Positions 16,418 through 30,700 are shown, counted from the first letter of the stretch. The stretch is 64,000 nt of DNA from Chitinophaga pendula (GCF_020386615.1 NZ_CP077769.1:2232001-2296000), one strand, 5' to 3'. The notes: a model not told the origin generated them from the sequence alone. Numbers and translations: made by a program.

Positions 16418-17826
16418 TATTTACGACGGATATATTGGTAGATATCATCATTACCCCGACGGTCAGAACTCAAATAGGCTCCCTGCCCCTGACCATACCA
16501 AACGATCCCGAAATCATTACGCGCGCTGTTGATCGGTGCACCCAGATTCTCAGGTAGCTGCACAGGCCGCTGAGCCGCATCCAGTCGCACACGGAAAATA
16601 TCCAATCCCCCCAGACCCGGCCACCGGTCCGAAGAAAAATAAAGCACACCCGTTTCATCGAAGTAAGGGAACATCTCATCACCACTCGTATTAATACCAG
16701 GACCAGCATTAACAGGCGCTGCCCATCCGCTGTCTGTACGCAGGCAATAGTACAGGTCTTTACCACCCGATCCACCGGGCATATCCGCTGTAAAAAACAA
16801 GACACTACCATCCGGATGAAGCGCCGGATGCCCGGTACTATAGTCATTACTGTTATACCGGAATTCTTCCTGCCCGACCCAGTTGCCATTGCGCGCCACC
16901 AGCCGGTACATCTTCAGCCGGTTGATATGCCCATCTCCCGCGCTTACCTGGTTATTACGCGTAATATACACGGTATCCTGGCCACGGTTAAAACAAACAG
17001 GTCCTTCATGATATTTCCTGTTCAGCTGTACATGAAACGGAAATACCATCTTCCTGGATAGCTGGTTGTCGACAGGCAGGAAATTAAGTTTGGGATTTAC
17101 AGCCAACCGCCGGCTATCGTTACTGCTGGCGGTACTGTTATCAGCATTACGCCGGTCTTTGGCCGCATAGGAAAGTAAATGCTCCAAGGCAGGAGTACGC
17201 AACCTGGCATCGATCACGTGTGCCGTATCGTTTACCCGGTATAAAGTGAGAAAGTCCGCACCATTCCATGCAAACCGTTTGCTGGAAGTACCACTCTTGG
17301 GCCGGTCAGATACAAATACCAGCCCTCGTGCATAAAATACCGGGGAAAAATCTGAATAGCCACTATTGATATTCAGTAATACAGTTCGCGCCTGTAATGT
17401 ATCCAGGTAAAGACTATCCATTCCTCTTTCATATAGCGCTGCAGTAGCCGTGATAAGCGGATCATGGCCATACCGGGTCAGCCAGTGCCGGTACTGCGCT
17501 GCTGCCTCTACGTAGCGGCTATGCATCGCAAGTAATTGGGCATACCGGAGCTCAGCATGGGCAGTCGTATCCAGCTGAATCAGGCGCCCATAACAATCCA
17601 GTGCAGGAGTATATTGTTGGGTCCTGTCATAACAATCTGCCAGTTTAGATAACGCATCGCTACGCAGCGAATCTTTTTGCAGCGCCTTCTCATAAAAAGG
17701 GATAGCAGCCACATATTGTAATGATTGATAAGCTCTATCCCCCTGTGACAATAAGTAACGCTGTTGCCCGCTTAGCAGGACCGGGACCAGCAGCCAAAGA
17801 AAGGTGATCCGGAACATATATTTCAT
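16417..17826 (-). CDS. TPR/PD40 (WD40-like) secreted protein, OmpA domain absent
   Basis: A 469-residue exported protein. A signal peptide (MFRITFLWLLVPVLLSGQQ) is followed by two or three TPR-like helical repeats (about 25-150) and PD40/TolB-like beta-propeller blades (about 165-469) such as DFSPVFYARGLVFVSDRP, GHPALHPDGSVLFFTADMPG and FPYFDETGVLYFSSDRWPG. This is the front end of the PorE/SprE-adjacent OmpA proteins of type IX secretion, but the usual C-terminal OmpA peptidoglycan-binding domain is missing: the protein stops right after the last blade (DDIYQYIRRK). I start at 17826 (MKYMFRIT); the longer in-frame start lies inside the upstream gene. It begins 11 nt after the PorP/SprF gene, third in the giant-protein operon. 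Confidence 0.88.
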   Translation of the reverse strand: MKYMFRITFLWLLVPVLLSGQQRYLLSQGDRAYQSLQYVAAIPFYEKALQKDSLRSDALSKLADCYDRTQQYTPALDCYGRLIQLDTTAHAELRYAQLLAMHSRYVEAAAQYRHWLTRYGHDPLITATAALYERGMDSLYLDTLQARTVLLNINSGYSDFSPVFYARGLVFVSDRPKSGTSSKRFAWNGADFLTLYRVNDTAHVIDARLRTPALEHLLSYAAKDRRNADNSTASSNDSRRLAVNPKLNFLPVDNQLSRKMVFPFHVQLNRKYHEGPVCFNRGQDTVYITRNNQVSAGDGHINRLKMYRLVARNGNWVGQEEFRYNSNDYSTGHPALHPDGSVLFFTADMPGGSGGKDLYYCLRTDSGWAAPVNAGPGINTSGDEMFPYFDETGVLYFSSDRWPGLGGLDIFRVRLDAAQRPVQLPENLGAPINSARNDFGIVWYGQGQGAYLSSDRRGNDDIYQYIRRK

Positions 17827-17837
17827 TTGGATACAGT

Positions 17838-18764
17838 TTAAAAATAACGGGGAGATAATATCCGGCCTTTCTCCCATCCGAATTCATAACGCAACATAAT
17901 CTCATGTGTGCCCTGGTTGAATTTGACCAGCTTGGATATCGTATGATCATAAGCATATCCGATACGCAGCTGGTGAGTGATCTGTACTTCCAGCAAGCCG
18001 GATACGGCATCCCCGGTACGATAAGAAGCACCTACAGACACCACATCCTTGATCCATAGGTTGGCATTCACATCCAGCTGAACTGGTGCACCTCTTACGG
18101 CCTTCACTAAAGTAGAAGGCTTCAGCTTGAATTCGTTACCAAGGTCAAATACATAACCGGCGATAAAGAAAAAGTGGAGGTACTTTTTGGCGATCACATC
18201 TGCCCTATATTGTACCTCATCCTTCCGCAGATAGCTCTTAACGAGATTAGGCACAGAAAACCCTACATAAAAACGGTCACTGTTATAATAGACCCCAGCG
18301 CCAAAACTTGGCAGGATAGTATTGATGTTTTGTGCAAAGGAGGGATCGTTAGGATCTATCAGGCCTACTTTTGTCAGGTTGGCTTTATAGTTGCTAAAAC
18401 CGCCCTGCAAGCCAATAGCCAGTGAGCCCTTATCTTCAAATCTGATGCGGTAAGCGTAGGTAGCATATAAGCCGGTGGAATGTACAATACCCACCCGGTC
18501 GTCAAAAGCCTGTATACCCAGCCCCACTTTATTATTGCGTGTGGCCATATCAAATGATACCGTGGCGGTTTCCGGCGCCCCGTTTATACCCACCCATTGC
18601 CGGCGGTACATAGCAGTGGCACTCAATATCCCCCGGCTGCCGGCATAACCTGGATTGACACCCATCATATTGAACATGTATTGCGTATACATCGCATCCT
18701 GTTGCGCCTGTACCGCCTCCCCATACAAACAGACGATCACGATGATAAGGACGACTCTTTTCAT
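17838..18764 (-). CDS. PorP/SprF-family outer-membrane protein
   Basis: A 308-residue outer-membrane beta-barrel of the PorP/SprF family. A signal peptide (RVVLIIVIVCLYGEAVQA) precedes the hallmark QQDAMYTQYMFNMMGVNPGYAGSRG, then alternating beta strands to the C-terminus. SprF of Flavobacterium is required to export the giant adhesin SprB, and PorP/SprF paralogues often sit next to genes for proteins with type B sorting domains. Here the gene begins 2 nt after the stop codon of the 6441-residue type B cargo, so it is very probably the dedicated export or anchoring partner of that protein. Confidence 0.93.
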   Translation of the reverse strand: MKRVVLIIVIVCLYGEAVQAQQDAMYTQYMFNMMGVNPGYAGSRGILSATAMYRRQWVGINGAPETATVSFDMATRNNKVGLGIQAFDDRVGIVHSTGLYATYAYRIRFEDKGSLAIGLQGGFSNYKANLTKVGLIDPNDPSFAQNINTILPSFGAGVYYNSDRFYVGFSVPNLVKSYLRKDEVQYRADVIAKKYLHFFFIAGYVFDLGNEFKLKPSTLVKAVRGAPVQLDVNANLWIKDVVSVGASYRTGDAVSGLLEVQITHQLRIGYAYDHTISKLVKFNQGTHEIMLRYEFGWEKGRILSPRYF

Positions 18765-18766
18765 GT

Positions 18767-21700
18767 TTAACGGATTATTGTGATATAGTTAACATACCGT
18801 TCCGTGCCGGTGCTGCCCGTGGCAGTCACGATATAATAGTAGGTACCGTCCGGTATATCTTCTTTGATATGGATGCCCGTGTTGCATTTACCATCCCACT
18901 CATTGCGGTAATTCACATTTTTGTATACCAGGTTGCCCCAGCGGTTGTATACTTCCAGTTGTATCTTGTCATTACCCGCATTGGCGATGATAAAGCGATC
19001 ATTGATGCCATCGCCGTTAGGAGAGAAGCCTTCCGGAATACGTAACCTGGTCGGATTGAGCAGGAGAGGCGTTACAACTTGTTCATCCGGTACACCGTTT
19101 CCATCAGGATCCGCATTCAAACCATTGGTAGATAGATCCGTCAGCGTAGTACCCATACCCGCGGCAGCGCCTGTCAGCACAGCACTGTTATTAAAGGTGC
19201 CAAACTGTTTATTCGGAATGATCCGCACCGTCACCTGTATGGTATCGGCAGCGCCCGCATTCACACCGCTGCCCGCACTTAGCAGGTTGGTATTGTTGAT
19301 ACCGTTATACTGGTTATTGCCAACTAAGCCGCCGGTTGTCCGGATATCCCCGACTATCTGGAAGCTGGCCGGCGATGAGAATACTTTGGAAAGATCATCC
19401 GTCACCTGCACATTATTCAGGGCTACATTACCGAAGTTTTTCACGACAAAAGTGTAGGTAACCACATAATTGCCGCTGATTTCAGCTGTCGGTGCCGTCG
19501 CTGCTTTAGCTAGGCCGGCTATTGCCTTCGGCTGCAACACCAGCGGTGTCGGCAGGTTTTCACCGGGATCTTTGGGATCATTATTGCCACTTGGATCAGG
19601 ATTGCTGCCATTCGTAGACACATCGGTGACGATCGTACCGGAGAGGCTACTTCCCTGAACGGTCACATTGTTATTAAATGGTCCAAAACTGCCGTTGGGA
19701 ATTATGTCTACCACCAGGCTGATGGCACTGGTGACATTCAGCGCCAGTTCACTTGAAGACAATAAGAGGTTGATATCATTGCGGCCGTCAAACGTACCAT
19801 TGGCCACCAGGCCACCGTCGGCTGTGATACTGACTACCCGGAATCCGGCAGGTGCAGGGAACACCCGGCTGAGATCATCGGTCGCTTCGATCTGCCTTAA
19901 TGCTACATTGCCATAGTTGCGGATGCGTAACAGGTAAGTGACCCGATAGCTGCCATCCGGTTGCAGCACAGGTGTACTCACGCTTAAGGCAGCGCCTATC
20001 ATTGGTTGCTCGCTCACACCTGTCACCTGTATATGTACGGTAGCACTGTCGCACAATCCACTGGCTCCGGGTGTACAGATGCGGTATACAAAGCTGTCAA
20101 TACCCGTAAATGTACCAGTAGGCTCATACCGGAAGGTACCATCCGCATTCAGCTGTAGGCTACCCTGTTTCACATTATCTACCAACGCTACCTGTAGGCC
20201 ATTTCCTTGCGGATCAATATCGTTGCTCAATACATTACCGCTGACAGGTACTTGCATCACAGTACGGAAACTATCGTTAACAGCTACCGGCGCAGTATTC
20301 ACGGCAGTCACTACAAATACTATTGTCGCAGTATCACAAAGTGAAGGCACACCATTGTCACACACACGATAGAGGGCCTGGTCAATACCACTGAACGCAG
20401 CATTGGGGGTATAGATAAAGCTGCCATCAGCATTAAGAACAAGAGTACCATGGAGCGGCCCTGTTATAACATTAGTACTAAGAGCATTCCCTTCGGGATC
20501 AGTATCGTTAGTCAATACATTTCCAGATACCGGTATTGTCTGTCTGGTTTGGAAAGTATCTCTCACCGCTACCGGCGCATCATTGACAGCTGCGATATTG
20601 AATACCACCGTCGCGGTATCACAAAGTGACGGTGTACCGTTATCGCATACCTGGTAAGTCAGGCTGTCCGTACCATTGAAGTTCTCATTCGGCGTATAAG
20701 TGAAGCTGCCATTGGCATTCAACACCACCGTACCGTTCACCGGTGCAGTCACCAGCGATGCTACCAATGCATCCCCCTCCGGATCGCTGTCATTAGTGAG
20801 GACATTACCTGTGGCCGGCACATCTTCTGTCACCGCCACAGTATCCCTCACCGCTACCGGCGCATCATTTATAGCTGCGACATTGAATACCACTGTCGCG
20901 GTATCACAAAGTGACGGCGTACCATTATCGCATACCTGGTAAGTCAGGCTGTCCGTACCATTGAAGTTCGCATTCGGTATATAAGTGAAGCTGCCATTGG
21001 CATTCAACACCACCGTACCGTTCACCGGTGCAGTCACCAGCGATGCTACCAATGCATCCCCCTCCGGATCGCTGTCATTAGTGAGGACATTACCTGTGGC
21101 CGGCAGATCTTCTGTCACCGCCACAGTGTCCCTCACCGCTACCGGCGCATCATTTATAGCTGCGACATTAAATACCACCGTCGCGGTATCACAAAGTGAC
21201 GGTGTACCGTTATCGCATACCTGGTAAGTCAGGCTGTCCGTACCATTGAAGTTCGCATTCGGCGTATAAGTGAAGCTGCCATTGGCATTCAACACCACCG
21301 TACCGTTCACCGGTGCAGTCACCAGCGATGCTACCAATGCATCCCCCTCCGGATCGCTGTCATTGGTGAGGACATTACCTGTAGCCGGCAGATCTTCTGT
21401 CACCGCCACAGTATCCCTCACCGCTACCGGCGCATCATTGACAGCTGAAACATTAAATACCACCGTCGCGGTATCACAAAGTGATGGTGTACCGTTATCG
21501 CATACCTGGTAAGTCAGGCTGTCCGTACCATTGAAGTTCGCATTCGGTATATAAGTGAAGCTGCCATTGGCATTCAACACCACCGTACCGTTCACCGGTG
21601 CAGTCACCAGCGATGCTACCAATGCATCCCCCTCCGGATCGCTGTCATTAGTGAGGACATTACCTGTGGCCGGCACATCTTCTATCACCGCCACAGTGTC

Positions 21701-24700
21701 CCTCACCGCTACCGGCGCATCATTGACAGCTGCGACATTAAATACCACTGTCGCGGTATCACAAAGTGACGGTGTACCGTTATCGCATACCTGGTAAGTC
21801 AGGCTGTCCGTACCATTGAAGTTCACATTCGGCGTATAAGTGAAGCTGCCATTGGCATTCAACACCACCGTACCGTTCACCGGTGCAGTCACCAGCGATG
21901 CTACCAATGCATCCCCCTCCGGATCGCTGTCATTAGTGAGGACATTACCTGTGGCCGGCAGATCTTCTGTCACCGCCACAGTGTCCCTCACCGCTACCGG
22001 CGCATCATTTATAGCTGCGACATTAAATACCACCGTCGCGGTATCACAAAGTGACGGTGTACCGTTATCGCATACCTGGTAAGTCAGGCTGTCCGTACCA
22101 TTGAAGTTCGCATTCGGCGTATAAGTGAAGCTGCCATTGGCATTCAACACCACCGTACCGTTCACCGGTGCAGTCACCAGCGATGCTACCAATGCATCTC
22201 CCTCCGGATCGCTGTCATTGGTGAGGACATTACCTGTGGCCGGCACATCTTCTGTCACTGCCACAGTGTCCCTCACCGCTACCGGCGCATCATTTATAGC
22301 TGCGACATTAAATACCACTGTCGCGGTATCACAAAGTGACGGTGTACCGTTATCGCATACCTGGTAAGTCAGGCTGTCCGTACCATTGAAGTTCGCATTC
22401 GGTATATAAGTGAAGCTGCCATTGGCGTTCAACACCACCGTACCGTTCACCGGTGCAGTCACCAGCGATGCTACCAATGCATCTCCCTCCGGATCACTGT
22501 CATTGGTGAGGACATTACCTGTGGCCGGCAGATCTTCTGTCACCGCCACAGTATCCCTCACCGCTACCGGCGCATCATTGACAGCTGCGACATTAAATAC
22601 CACTGTCGCGGTATCACAAAGTGACGGTGTACCGTTATCGCATACCTGGTAAGTCAGGCTGTCCGTACCATTGAAGTTCTCATTCGGCGTATAAGTGAGG
22701 CTGCCATTTGCATTCAACACCACCGTACCGTTCACCGGTGCAGTCACCAGCGATGCTACCAATGCATCTCCCTCCGGATCGCTGTCATTGGTGAGGACAT
22801 TACCTGTGGCCGGCAGATCTTCTGTCACCGCCACAGTATCCCTCACCGCTACCGGCGCATCATTTATAGCTGCGACATTAAATACCACTGTCGCGGTATC
22901 ACAAAGTGACGGTGTACCGTTATCGCATACCTGGTAAGTCAGGCTGTCCGTACCATTGAAGTTCTCATTCGGCGTATAAGTGAAGCTGCCATTGGCATTC
23001 AACACCACCGTGCCGTTCACCGGTGCAGTCACCAGCGATGCTACCAATGCATCCCCCTCCGGATCGCTGTCATTGGTGAGGACATTACCTGTGGCCGGCA
23101 CATCTTCTGTCACTGCCACAGTATCCCTCACCGCTACCGGCGCATCATTGACAGCTGCGATATTGAATACCACCGTCGCGGTATCACAAAGTGACGGCGT
23201 ACCATTATCGCATACCTGGTAAGTCAGGCTGTCCGTACCATTGAAGTTCTCATTCGGCGTATAAGTGAAGCTGCCATTGGCATTCAACACCACCGTACCG
23301 TTCACCGGTGCAGTCACCAGCGATGCTACCAATGCATCCCCCTCCGGATCGCTGTCATTGGTGAGGACATTACCTGTGGCCGGCAGATCTTCTGTCACCG
23401 CCACAGTATCTCTCACCGCTACCGGCGCATCATTGACAGCTGCGATATTGAATACCACCGTCGCGGTATCACAAAGTGATGGTGTACCGTTATCGCATAC
23501 CTGGTAAGTCAGGCTGTCCGTACCATTGAAGTTCGCATTCGGTATATAAGTGAAGCTGCCATTGGCATTCAACACCACCGTACCGTTCACCGGTGCAGTC
23601 ACCAGCGATGCTACCAATGCATCTCCCTCCGGATCGCTGTCATTGGTGAGGACATTACCTGTGGCCGGCACATCTTCTGTCACCGCCACAGTGTCCCTCA
23701 CCGCTACCGGCGCATCATTTATAGCTGCGACATTAAATACCACTGTCGCGGTATCACAAAGTGACGGTGTACCGTTATCGCATACCTGGTAAGTCAGGCT
23801 GTCCGTACCATTGAAGTTCTCATTCGGCGTATAAGTGAAGCTGCCATTGGCATTCAACACCACCGTACCGTTCACCGGTGCAGCCACTAGCGATGTTACC
23901 AATGCATCTCCTTCCGGATCACTGTCATTGGTGAGGACATTACCTGTGGCCGGCACATCTTCTGTCACCGCCACAGTATCCCTCACCGCTACCGGCGCAT
24001 CATTTATAGCTGCGACATTGAATACCACTGTCGCGGTATCACAAAGTGACGGCGTACCATTATCGCATACCTGGTAAGTCAGGCTGTCCGTACCATTGAA
24101 GTTCTCATTCGGTATATAAGTGAAGCTGCCATTGGCATTCAACACCACCGTACCGTTCACCGGTGCAGTCACCAGCGATGCTACCAATGCATCCCCCTCC
24201 GGATCGCTGTCATTAGTGAGGACATTACCTGTGGCCGGCAGATCTTCTGTCACCGCCACAGTGTCCCTCACCGCTACCGGCGCATCATTTATAGCTGCGA
24301 CATTAAATACCACCGTCGCGGTATCACAAAGTGACGGTGTACCGTTATCGCATACCTGGTAAGTCAGGCTGTCCGTACCATTGAAGTTCGCATTCGGCGT
24401 ATAAGTGAAGCTGCCATTGGCATTCAACACCACCGTACCGTTCACCGGTGCAGTCACCAGCGATGCTACCAATGCATCTCCCTCCGGATCGCTGTCATTG
24501 GTGAGGACATTACCTGTGGCCGGCACATCTTCTGTCACTGCCACAGTGTCCCTCACCGCTACCGGCGCATCATTTATAGCTGCGACATTAAATACCACTG
24601 TCGCGGTATCACAAAGTGACGGTGTACCGTTATCGCATACCTGGTAAGTCAGGCTGTCCGTACCATTGAAGTTCGCATTCGGTATATAAGTGAAGCTGCC

Positions 24701-27700
24701 ATTTGCGTTCAACACCACCGTACCGTTCACCGGTGCAGTCACCAGCGATGCTACCAATGCATCCCCCTCCGGATCGCTGTCATTGGTGAGGACATTACCT
24801 GTGGCCGGCAGATCTTCTGTCACCGCCACAGTATCCCTCACCGCTACCGGCGCATCATTGACAGCTGAAACATTAAATACCACCGTCGCGGTATCACAAA
24901 GTGATGGTGTACCATTATCGCATACCTGGTAAGTCAGGCTGTCCGTACCTTTGAAGTTCGCATTCGGTATATAAGTGAAGCTGCCATTGGCATTCAACAC
25001 CACCGTACCGTTCACCGGTGCAGTCACCAGCGATGCTACCAATGCATCCCCCTCCGGATCGCTGTCATTAGTGAGGACATTACCTGTGGCCGGCAGATCT
25101 TCTGTCACCGCCACAGTGTCCCTCACCGCTACCGGCGCATCATTTATAGCTGCGACATTAAATACCACCGTCGCGGTATCACAAAGTGACGGTGTACCGT
25201 TATCGCATACCTGGTAAGTCAGGCTGTCCGTACCATTGAAGTTCGCATTCGGCGTATAAGTGAAGCTGCCATTGGCATTCAACACCACCGTACCGTTCAC
25301 CGGTGCAGTCACCAGCGATGCTACCAATGCATCTCCCTCCGGATCGCTGTCATTGGTGAGGACATTACCTGTGGCCGGCACATCTTCTGTCACTGCCACA
25401 GTGTCCCTCACCGCTACCGGCGCATCATTTATAGCTGCGACATTAAATACCACTGTCGCGGTATCACAAAGTGACGGTGTACCGTTATCGCATACCTGGT
25501 AAGTCAGGCTGTCCGTACCATTGAAGTTCGCATTCGGTATATAAGTGAAGCTGCCATTGGCGTTCAACACCACCGTACCGTTCACCGGTGCAGTCACCAG
25601 CGATGCTACCAATGCATCTCCCTCCGGATCACTGTCATTGGTGAGGACATTACCTGTGGCCGGCAGATCTTCTGTCACCGCCACAGTATCCCTCACCGCT
25701 ACCGGCGCATCATTGACAGCTGCGACATTAAATACCACTGTCGCGGTATCACAAAGTGACGGTGTACCGTTATCGCATACCTGGTAAGTCAGGCTGTCCG
25801 TACCATTGAAGTTCTCATTCGGCGTATAAGTGAGGCTGCCATTTGCATTCAACACCACCGTACCGTTCACCGGTGCAGCCACCAGCGATGTTACCAATGC
25901 ATCTCCTTCCGGATCACTGTCATTGGTGAGGACATTACCTGTGGCCGGCAGATCTTCTGTCACCGCCACAGTATCTCTCACCGCTACCGGCGCATCATTG
26001 ACAGCTGCGATATTGAATACCACCGTCGCGGTATCACAAAGTGACGGCGTACCATTATCGCATACCTGGTAAGTCAGGCTGTCCGTACCATTGAAGTTCT
26101 CATTCGGCGTATAAGTGAGGCTGCCATTGGCATTCAACACCACCGTGCCGTTTACAGGAGCCTTCACAAGTGATGCGGTAAGCGCATTCCCCTCCGGATC
26201 GCTGTCATTGGTGAGGACATTACCTGTGGCCGGCAGATCTTCTGTCACCGCCACAGTATCCCTCACCGCTACCGGCGCATCATTGACAGCTGCGACATTG
26301 AACACCACCGTCGCGGTATCACAAAGTGATGGTGTACCGTTATCGCATACCTGGTAAGTCAGGCTGTCCGTACCATTGAAGTTCGCATTCGGTATATAAG
26401 TGAAGCTGCCATTTGCGTTCAACACCACCGTACCGTTCACCGGTGCAGTCACCAGCGATGCTACCAATGCATCCCCCTCCGGATCGCTGTCATTGGTGAG
26501 GACATTACCTGTGGCCGGCACATCTTCTGTCACCGCCACAGTATCCCTTACAGCGACAGGTGCATCATTCACTGCCGTAATTGTAAATGAAATGAACGCC
26601 GTATCACAGAGTGAGGGATTGCCGTCATCACATACGCGGTAGTACACACCATCTGTACCGCTGAAGTTAGGTGCTGGCTTGTAGATAAATGTACCATCCG
26701 GATTGAATATGATGCTTCCATTGCTGGTATTACCTATCAAACTGGCTGTCAATACACCACCCTCCTGATCACTATCATTACTTAAAACATTGTCACTAAT
26801 AGATCCATCTTCAGGCAATGCGTAAGCATTATCCAATGCTACCGGTGCGTCATTGACAGGCGTCACGGTAATAGTAGCGATAGCCGTATCACATAGACCG
26901 CCCGGATCACAGATAATATAGTAGAAACTATCTATCCCATTGTAGTTGTTATCAGGAATATAGCTGAACGAATGATCGGGATATAAGGTTAGCTGACCAT
27001 GGCGTGTAGCAGACAGCACACTGATGTTCAATATGTCACCATCTACATCGGTATCGTTTGTTAAAACACCAGGTGCTGCGATATTCAGGGTAATATCTTC
27101 CGGCGTTTGATAACTGTCAGGCAGGGCCACCGGTATATCATTGACCGGTTGAATGATAAACCTTATCCAGGCAGAATCACAGCTGCCGGAAGGATCACAC
27201 ACCTCGTACTGTACGCTGTCAATACCATTGAAGTCAGCATTGGGTTTGTACGTGAAGGTGCCGTCTATATTTTGAGTAAAGCTACCCTTAGCTGGCAACC
27301 CTAATGGCCTGCTATTTAAAATGTCCCGGTCAGGATCAACATCATTACCAAGAATAGCTACAACACTGAATGTAACAAAACTATCCTCCGCAAGTAAGAA
27401 CCGATCATCCACTGCCATCGGCCGGTCGTTCACCGGTACTATATTCAGTAGTATACGTGCTGTGTCGCATAAGCCGCTGGGATCGCACACCACATATACG
27501 GCACTGTCACGGCCATTGTAATCCTTATCTGGCATATATGTAAAGCTACCATCTGGGTTCAACTGCAGTTGCCCGTGTAACGCGCCGTTTTGTAATGTTA
27601 CCCGCAGCACATCTCCGTCTTTGTTAATGTCGTTCTCAAGCACGCCGGGTGCATTGACCTGCAGCAGGGTATCCTCATTAAGATTGTACATATCCGTCTC

Positions 27701-30700
27701 GGCAACAGGTGCATCATTTACTGCCTGGACCGTAATCGTTACAGTGCCCGGATCACATTGAACCACACCACTGGTATCACATACCTGATAGGTGAATAAG
27801 TCTGTACCGTTAAAGTCAGCGACAGGAGTGTAGATAAAACTACCATTGATGTTAACGACGACAGTGCCATGCCGCGGTCCTTGTACCAGTGTAGTAATTA
27901 GCGGGAATCCATCCGGGTCCGTATCGTTGCTCAGTAAGCCTGGAGCAACAACGTTTAACGCAATGTCCTCATCCGTAATATAGACATCATCACCAGCCAC
28001 CGGCGGATCAGCTACTGGTAACACCTGGATGTATACCACAGCCGTATCACAGGCCCCCGACAGATCGCAGACACGATAGAGCACCGTATCAATTCCATAG
28101 TAGTCCTTATTAGGCACATAGCTGAATGCTCCTGACCTGTCTGCAGTGAAAACACCGTGTTTGGCTCTCGCAACCACGGTAGCTGCCAGCGGCTCGCCAT
28201 CCACGTCGGTATCATTGGCCAATATACCTGGCTGGGCAATGGTCAGCGTCTCATCTTCCTGTGTGCTATAGATGTCGTTGGTAGCTGCTGGCGCATCATT
28301 CACCGCCACAATATTGATGATGACGATCCCGGTATCACAGGCGCCAAATGGATCACATACCTGGTATTGGATACTATCCAAACCGTTAAAGTTAGCAGAC
28401 GGCTGATAAGTATAAGTACCGTCAGGATTAGCGACCAACGTACCTTTTGTAAAGCTGCCAATAGGACGCGCAGTAAGTACATCACCGTCCACATCTATAT
28501 CATTGCTTGATATGATGACAGGAGCAAAGGTAACTACCGTATCCTCCGGTAAAGAGAAGTAATCATTGGTAGCTACCGGCGCATCGTTAACAGGCAATAC
28601 CGTGATACGTACCTGAGCCGTATCACAGGCCCCGGCTACATCACAGGCCCGATAAGTAAAGGAGTCAATGCCATTGAAATTAGTGTTCGGGCGATAAATG
28701 AACGATCCGTCCGGCCTTAGCTGTAGCGACCCATTACTCGTAGTCACCAGGGTAGATACCAGCATCTCCCCGTCGGGATCATTGTCATTGATCAATACCC
28801 CGGCTGTAGCTGCCACATCTAGCGTGCCGTCTTCCGCTATTTCATATACATCCGGTAAAGCAGTAGGTGCATCATTTACAGCCAGAACATCTATCACCAC
28901 AATGGCCGTATCGCAGGCTCCGGAAGGATCACACGCCTGGTAACGGATACTATCAAGCCCGTTGAAGTTCGGTGCCGGCAAGTAGGTATACGTACCATCA
29001 GGATTCGCAACCAGGCTACCATGGGCCAGATTACCGATAGGTCGTGCCGTCAACGCATCACCGTCAGCATCCGTATCATTCGCCAGTATAATAGTGGGAG
29101 AGAAGATCACCAACGTATCTTCCGTAAGGGTAAACCGGTCATCAATCGCTATCGGTGCATCGTTCACCGCTTTTATAATGATCGTCACCGTAGCAGGAGC
29201 ACATGCGCCACTCAGATCACATGCCTGATAGACAAAACTATCTGTACCGTTAAAGTTCGGATTAGGACGATATACGAAAGATCCGTCTGTATGCAGGATC
29301 AATGAGCCATTGGAGGGCGCCACCAGCGTAGACACTAATACCTCGCCGTCTACATCATGATCATTGCTCAACACACCGTCTGCGACATTTACTGTCAAGG
29401 TATTATCTTCATCCACATCATAACTGTCATTCGTAGTGGTCGGTACGTCATTAACAGGATTGACAGTAATAGTCACTGTTGCCGTATCACATAAAGATGG
29501 TGTCCCGTTATCACATACCCGATAATAGAATATATCTGTACCGTTGAAATCCTTTGAAGGGGTATAGATAAAGGTCCCATCCAGATTTAATATAATATCC
29601 CCATGACCTGCAGTGCCGATAAGCACAGCCGTCAATGTATTGCCGTCAATATCACGATCGTTTAACACCAAATTACCATTCAGTGGCGTATCCTCGTCTA
29701 CCGTAAATGTATCATCACCGGCCACCGGCGCATCATTGACCGGTGTTACCGTAATGGTGACAGTGCTGGTCGAGCAGGCAGCATTCGCATCGCAGGCATG
29801 GTAAGTAAACTGATCTACACCGTTAAAATCTGCATTGGGCCGGTATACAAAACTTCCATCAGATTGTAATACTAAAGTACCGTTGGACGGTCCTGTCACC
29901 ACTGCAGCATCCAGCTGCGTATTCAAATCTACATCCGTATCATTGGCCAGCACACCGGGCGCTATCACCGCCAATACCTGATCTTCCGTAGTCGTGTAAC
30001 TATCCGGGTTAGCCACCGGAGGATCATTTTCATCCCCAACATTGATAATGATATAAGCACTATCGCAGGCCCCGGATGGATCGCACACCCGGTATAACGC
30101 AGAGTCAAGTCCGTTGTAATCCTGGCCGGGTGTATAGGTGAATACACCACTCGCTAACAACACCAGCGTTCCATGAGCTGCCGGACGCAATAAAGTATAG
30201 GTAAGAATGTCTCCGTCAGGATCGTCATCATTATCAGCCGCATTAGCCGATACAGGGGTATCCTCATCTGTATTCACCAGGTCATTGCGCGCCTGTACTG
30301 TGTCGTTCACCGGCCTGACAAGCAGGTATGCAGTATCAGTGACACAAGCACCAGTAGGGTCACAGGCTTCATAGACAAAGAAGTCACTACCGTTGAAATT
30401 GGCCGCCGGCGTATATATGAACCCTCCATTTGCCTGGAGTGTCACACTGCCGTGTCTCGGAGCGCTTACCAGTGCCGCCGTAAGCACATCTCCGTCCGGA
30501 TCACCATCATTAACCAATACACCGTTCACCGAAGACACATTCAGCGAAATGTCTTCCGTAACCGTATAGTTGTCGGCAACAGTTACCGGCTGGTCATTGA
30601 CAGGTGTCACCGTAATTAGCACCATACTGGTAGCACAGGCATTATTATTGTCACAGACACGATAACCAAACGTATCCACACCGTTGTAGTTTTGTGTCGG

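Noticed and set aside
20567..26551. Possible CRISPR array or satellite DNA
   Set aside because: The 285-bp period equals 95 codons in an intact frame and there are no short repeats with unique spacers.
20700..26642. A ladder of plus-strand 80-residue open frames every 285 bp
   Set aside because: They are antisense shadows of the giant gene's repeats; they recur only because the repeats do, and have no promoter or start-site support.
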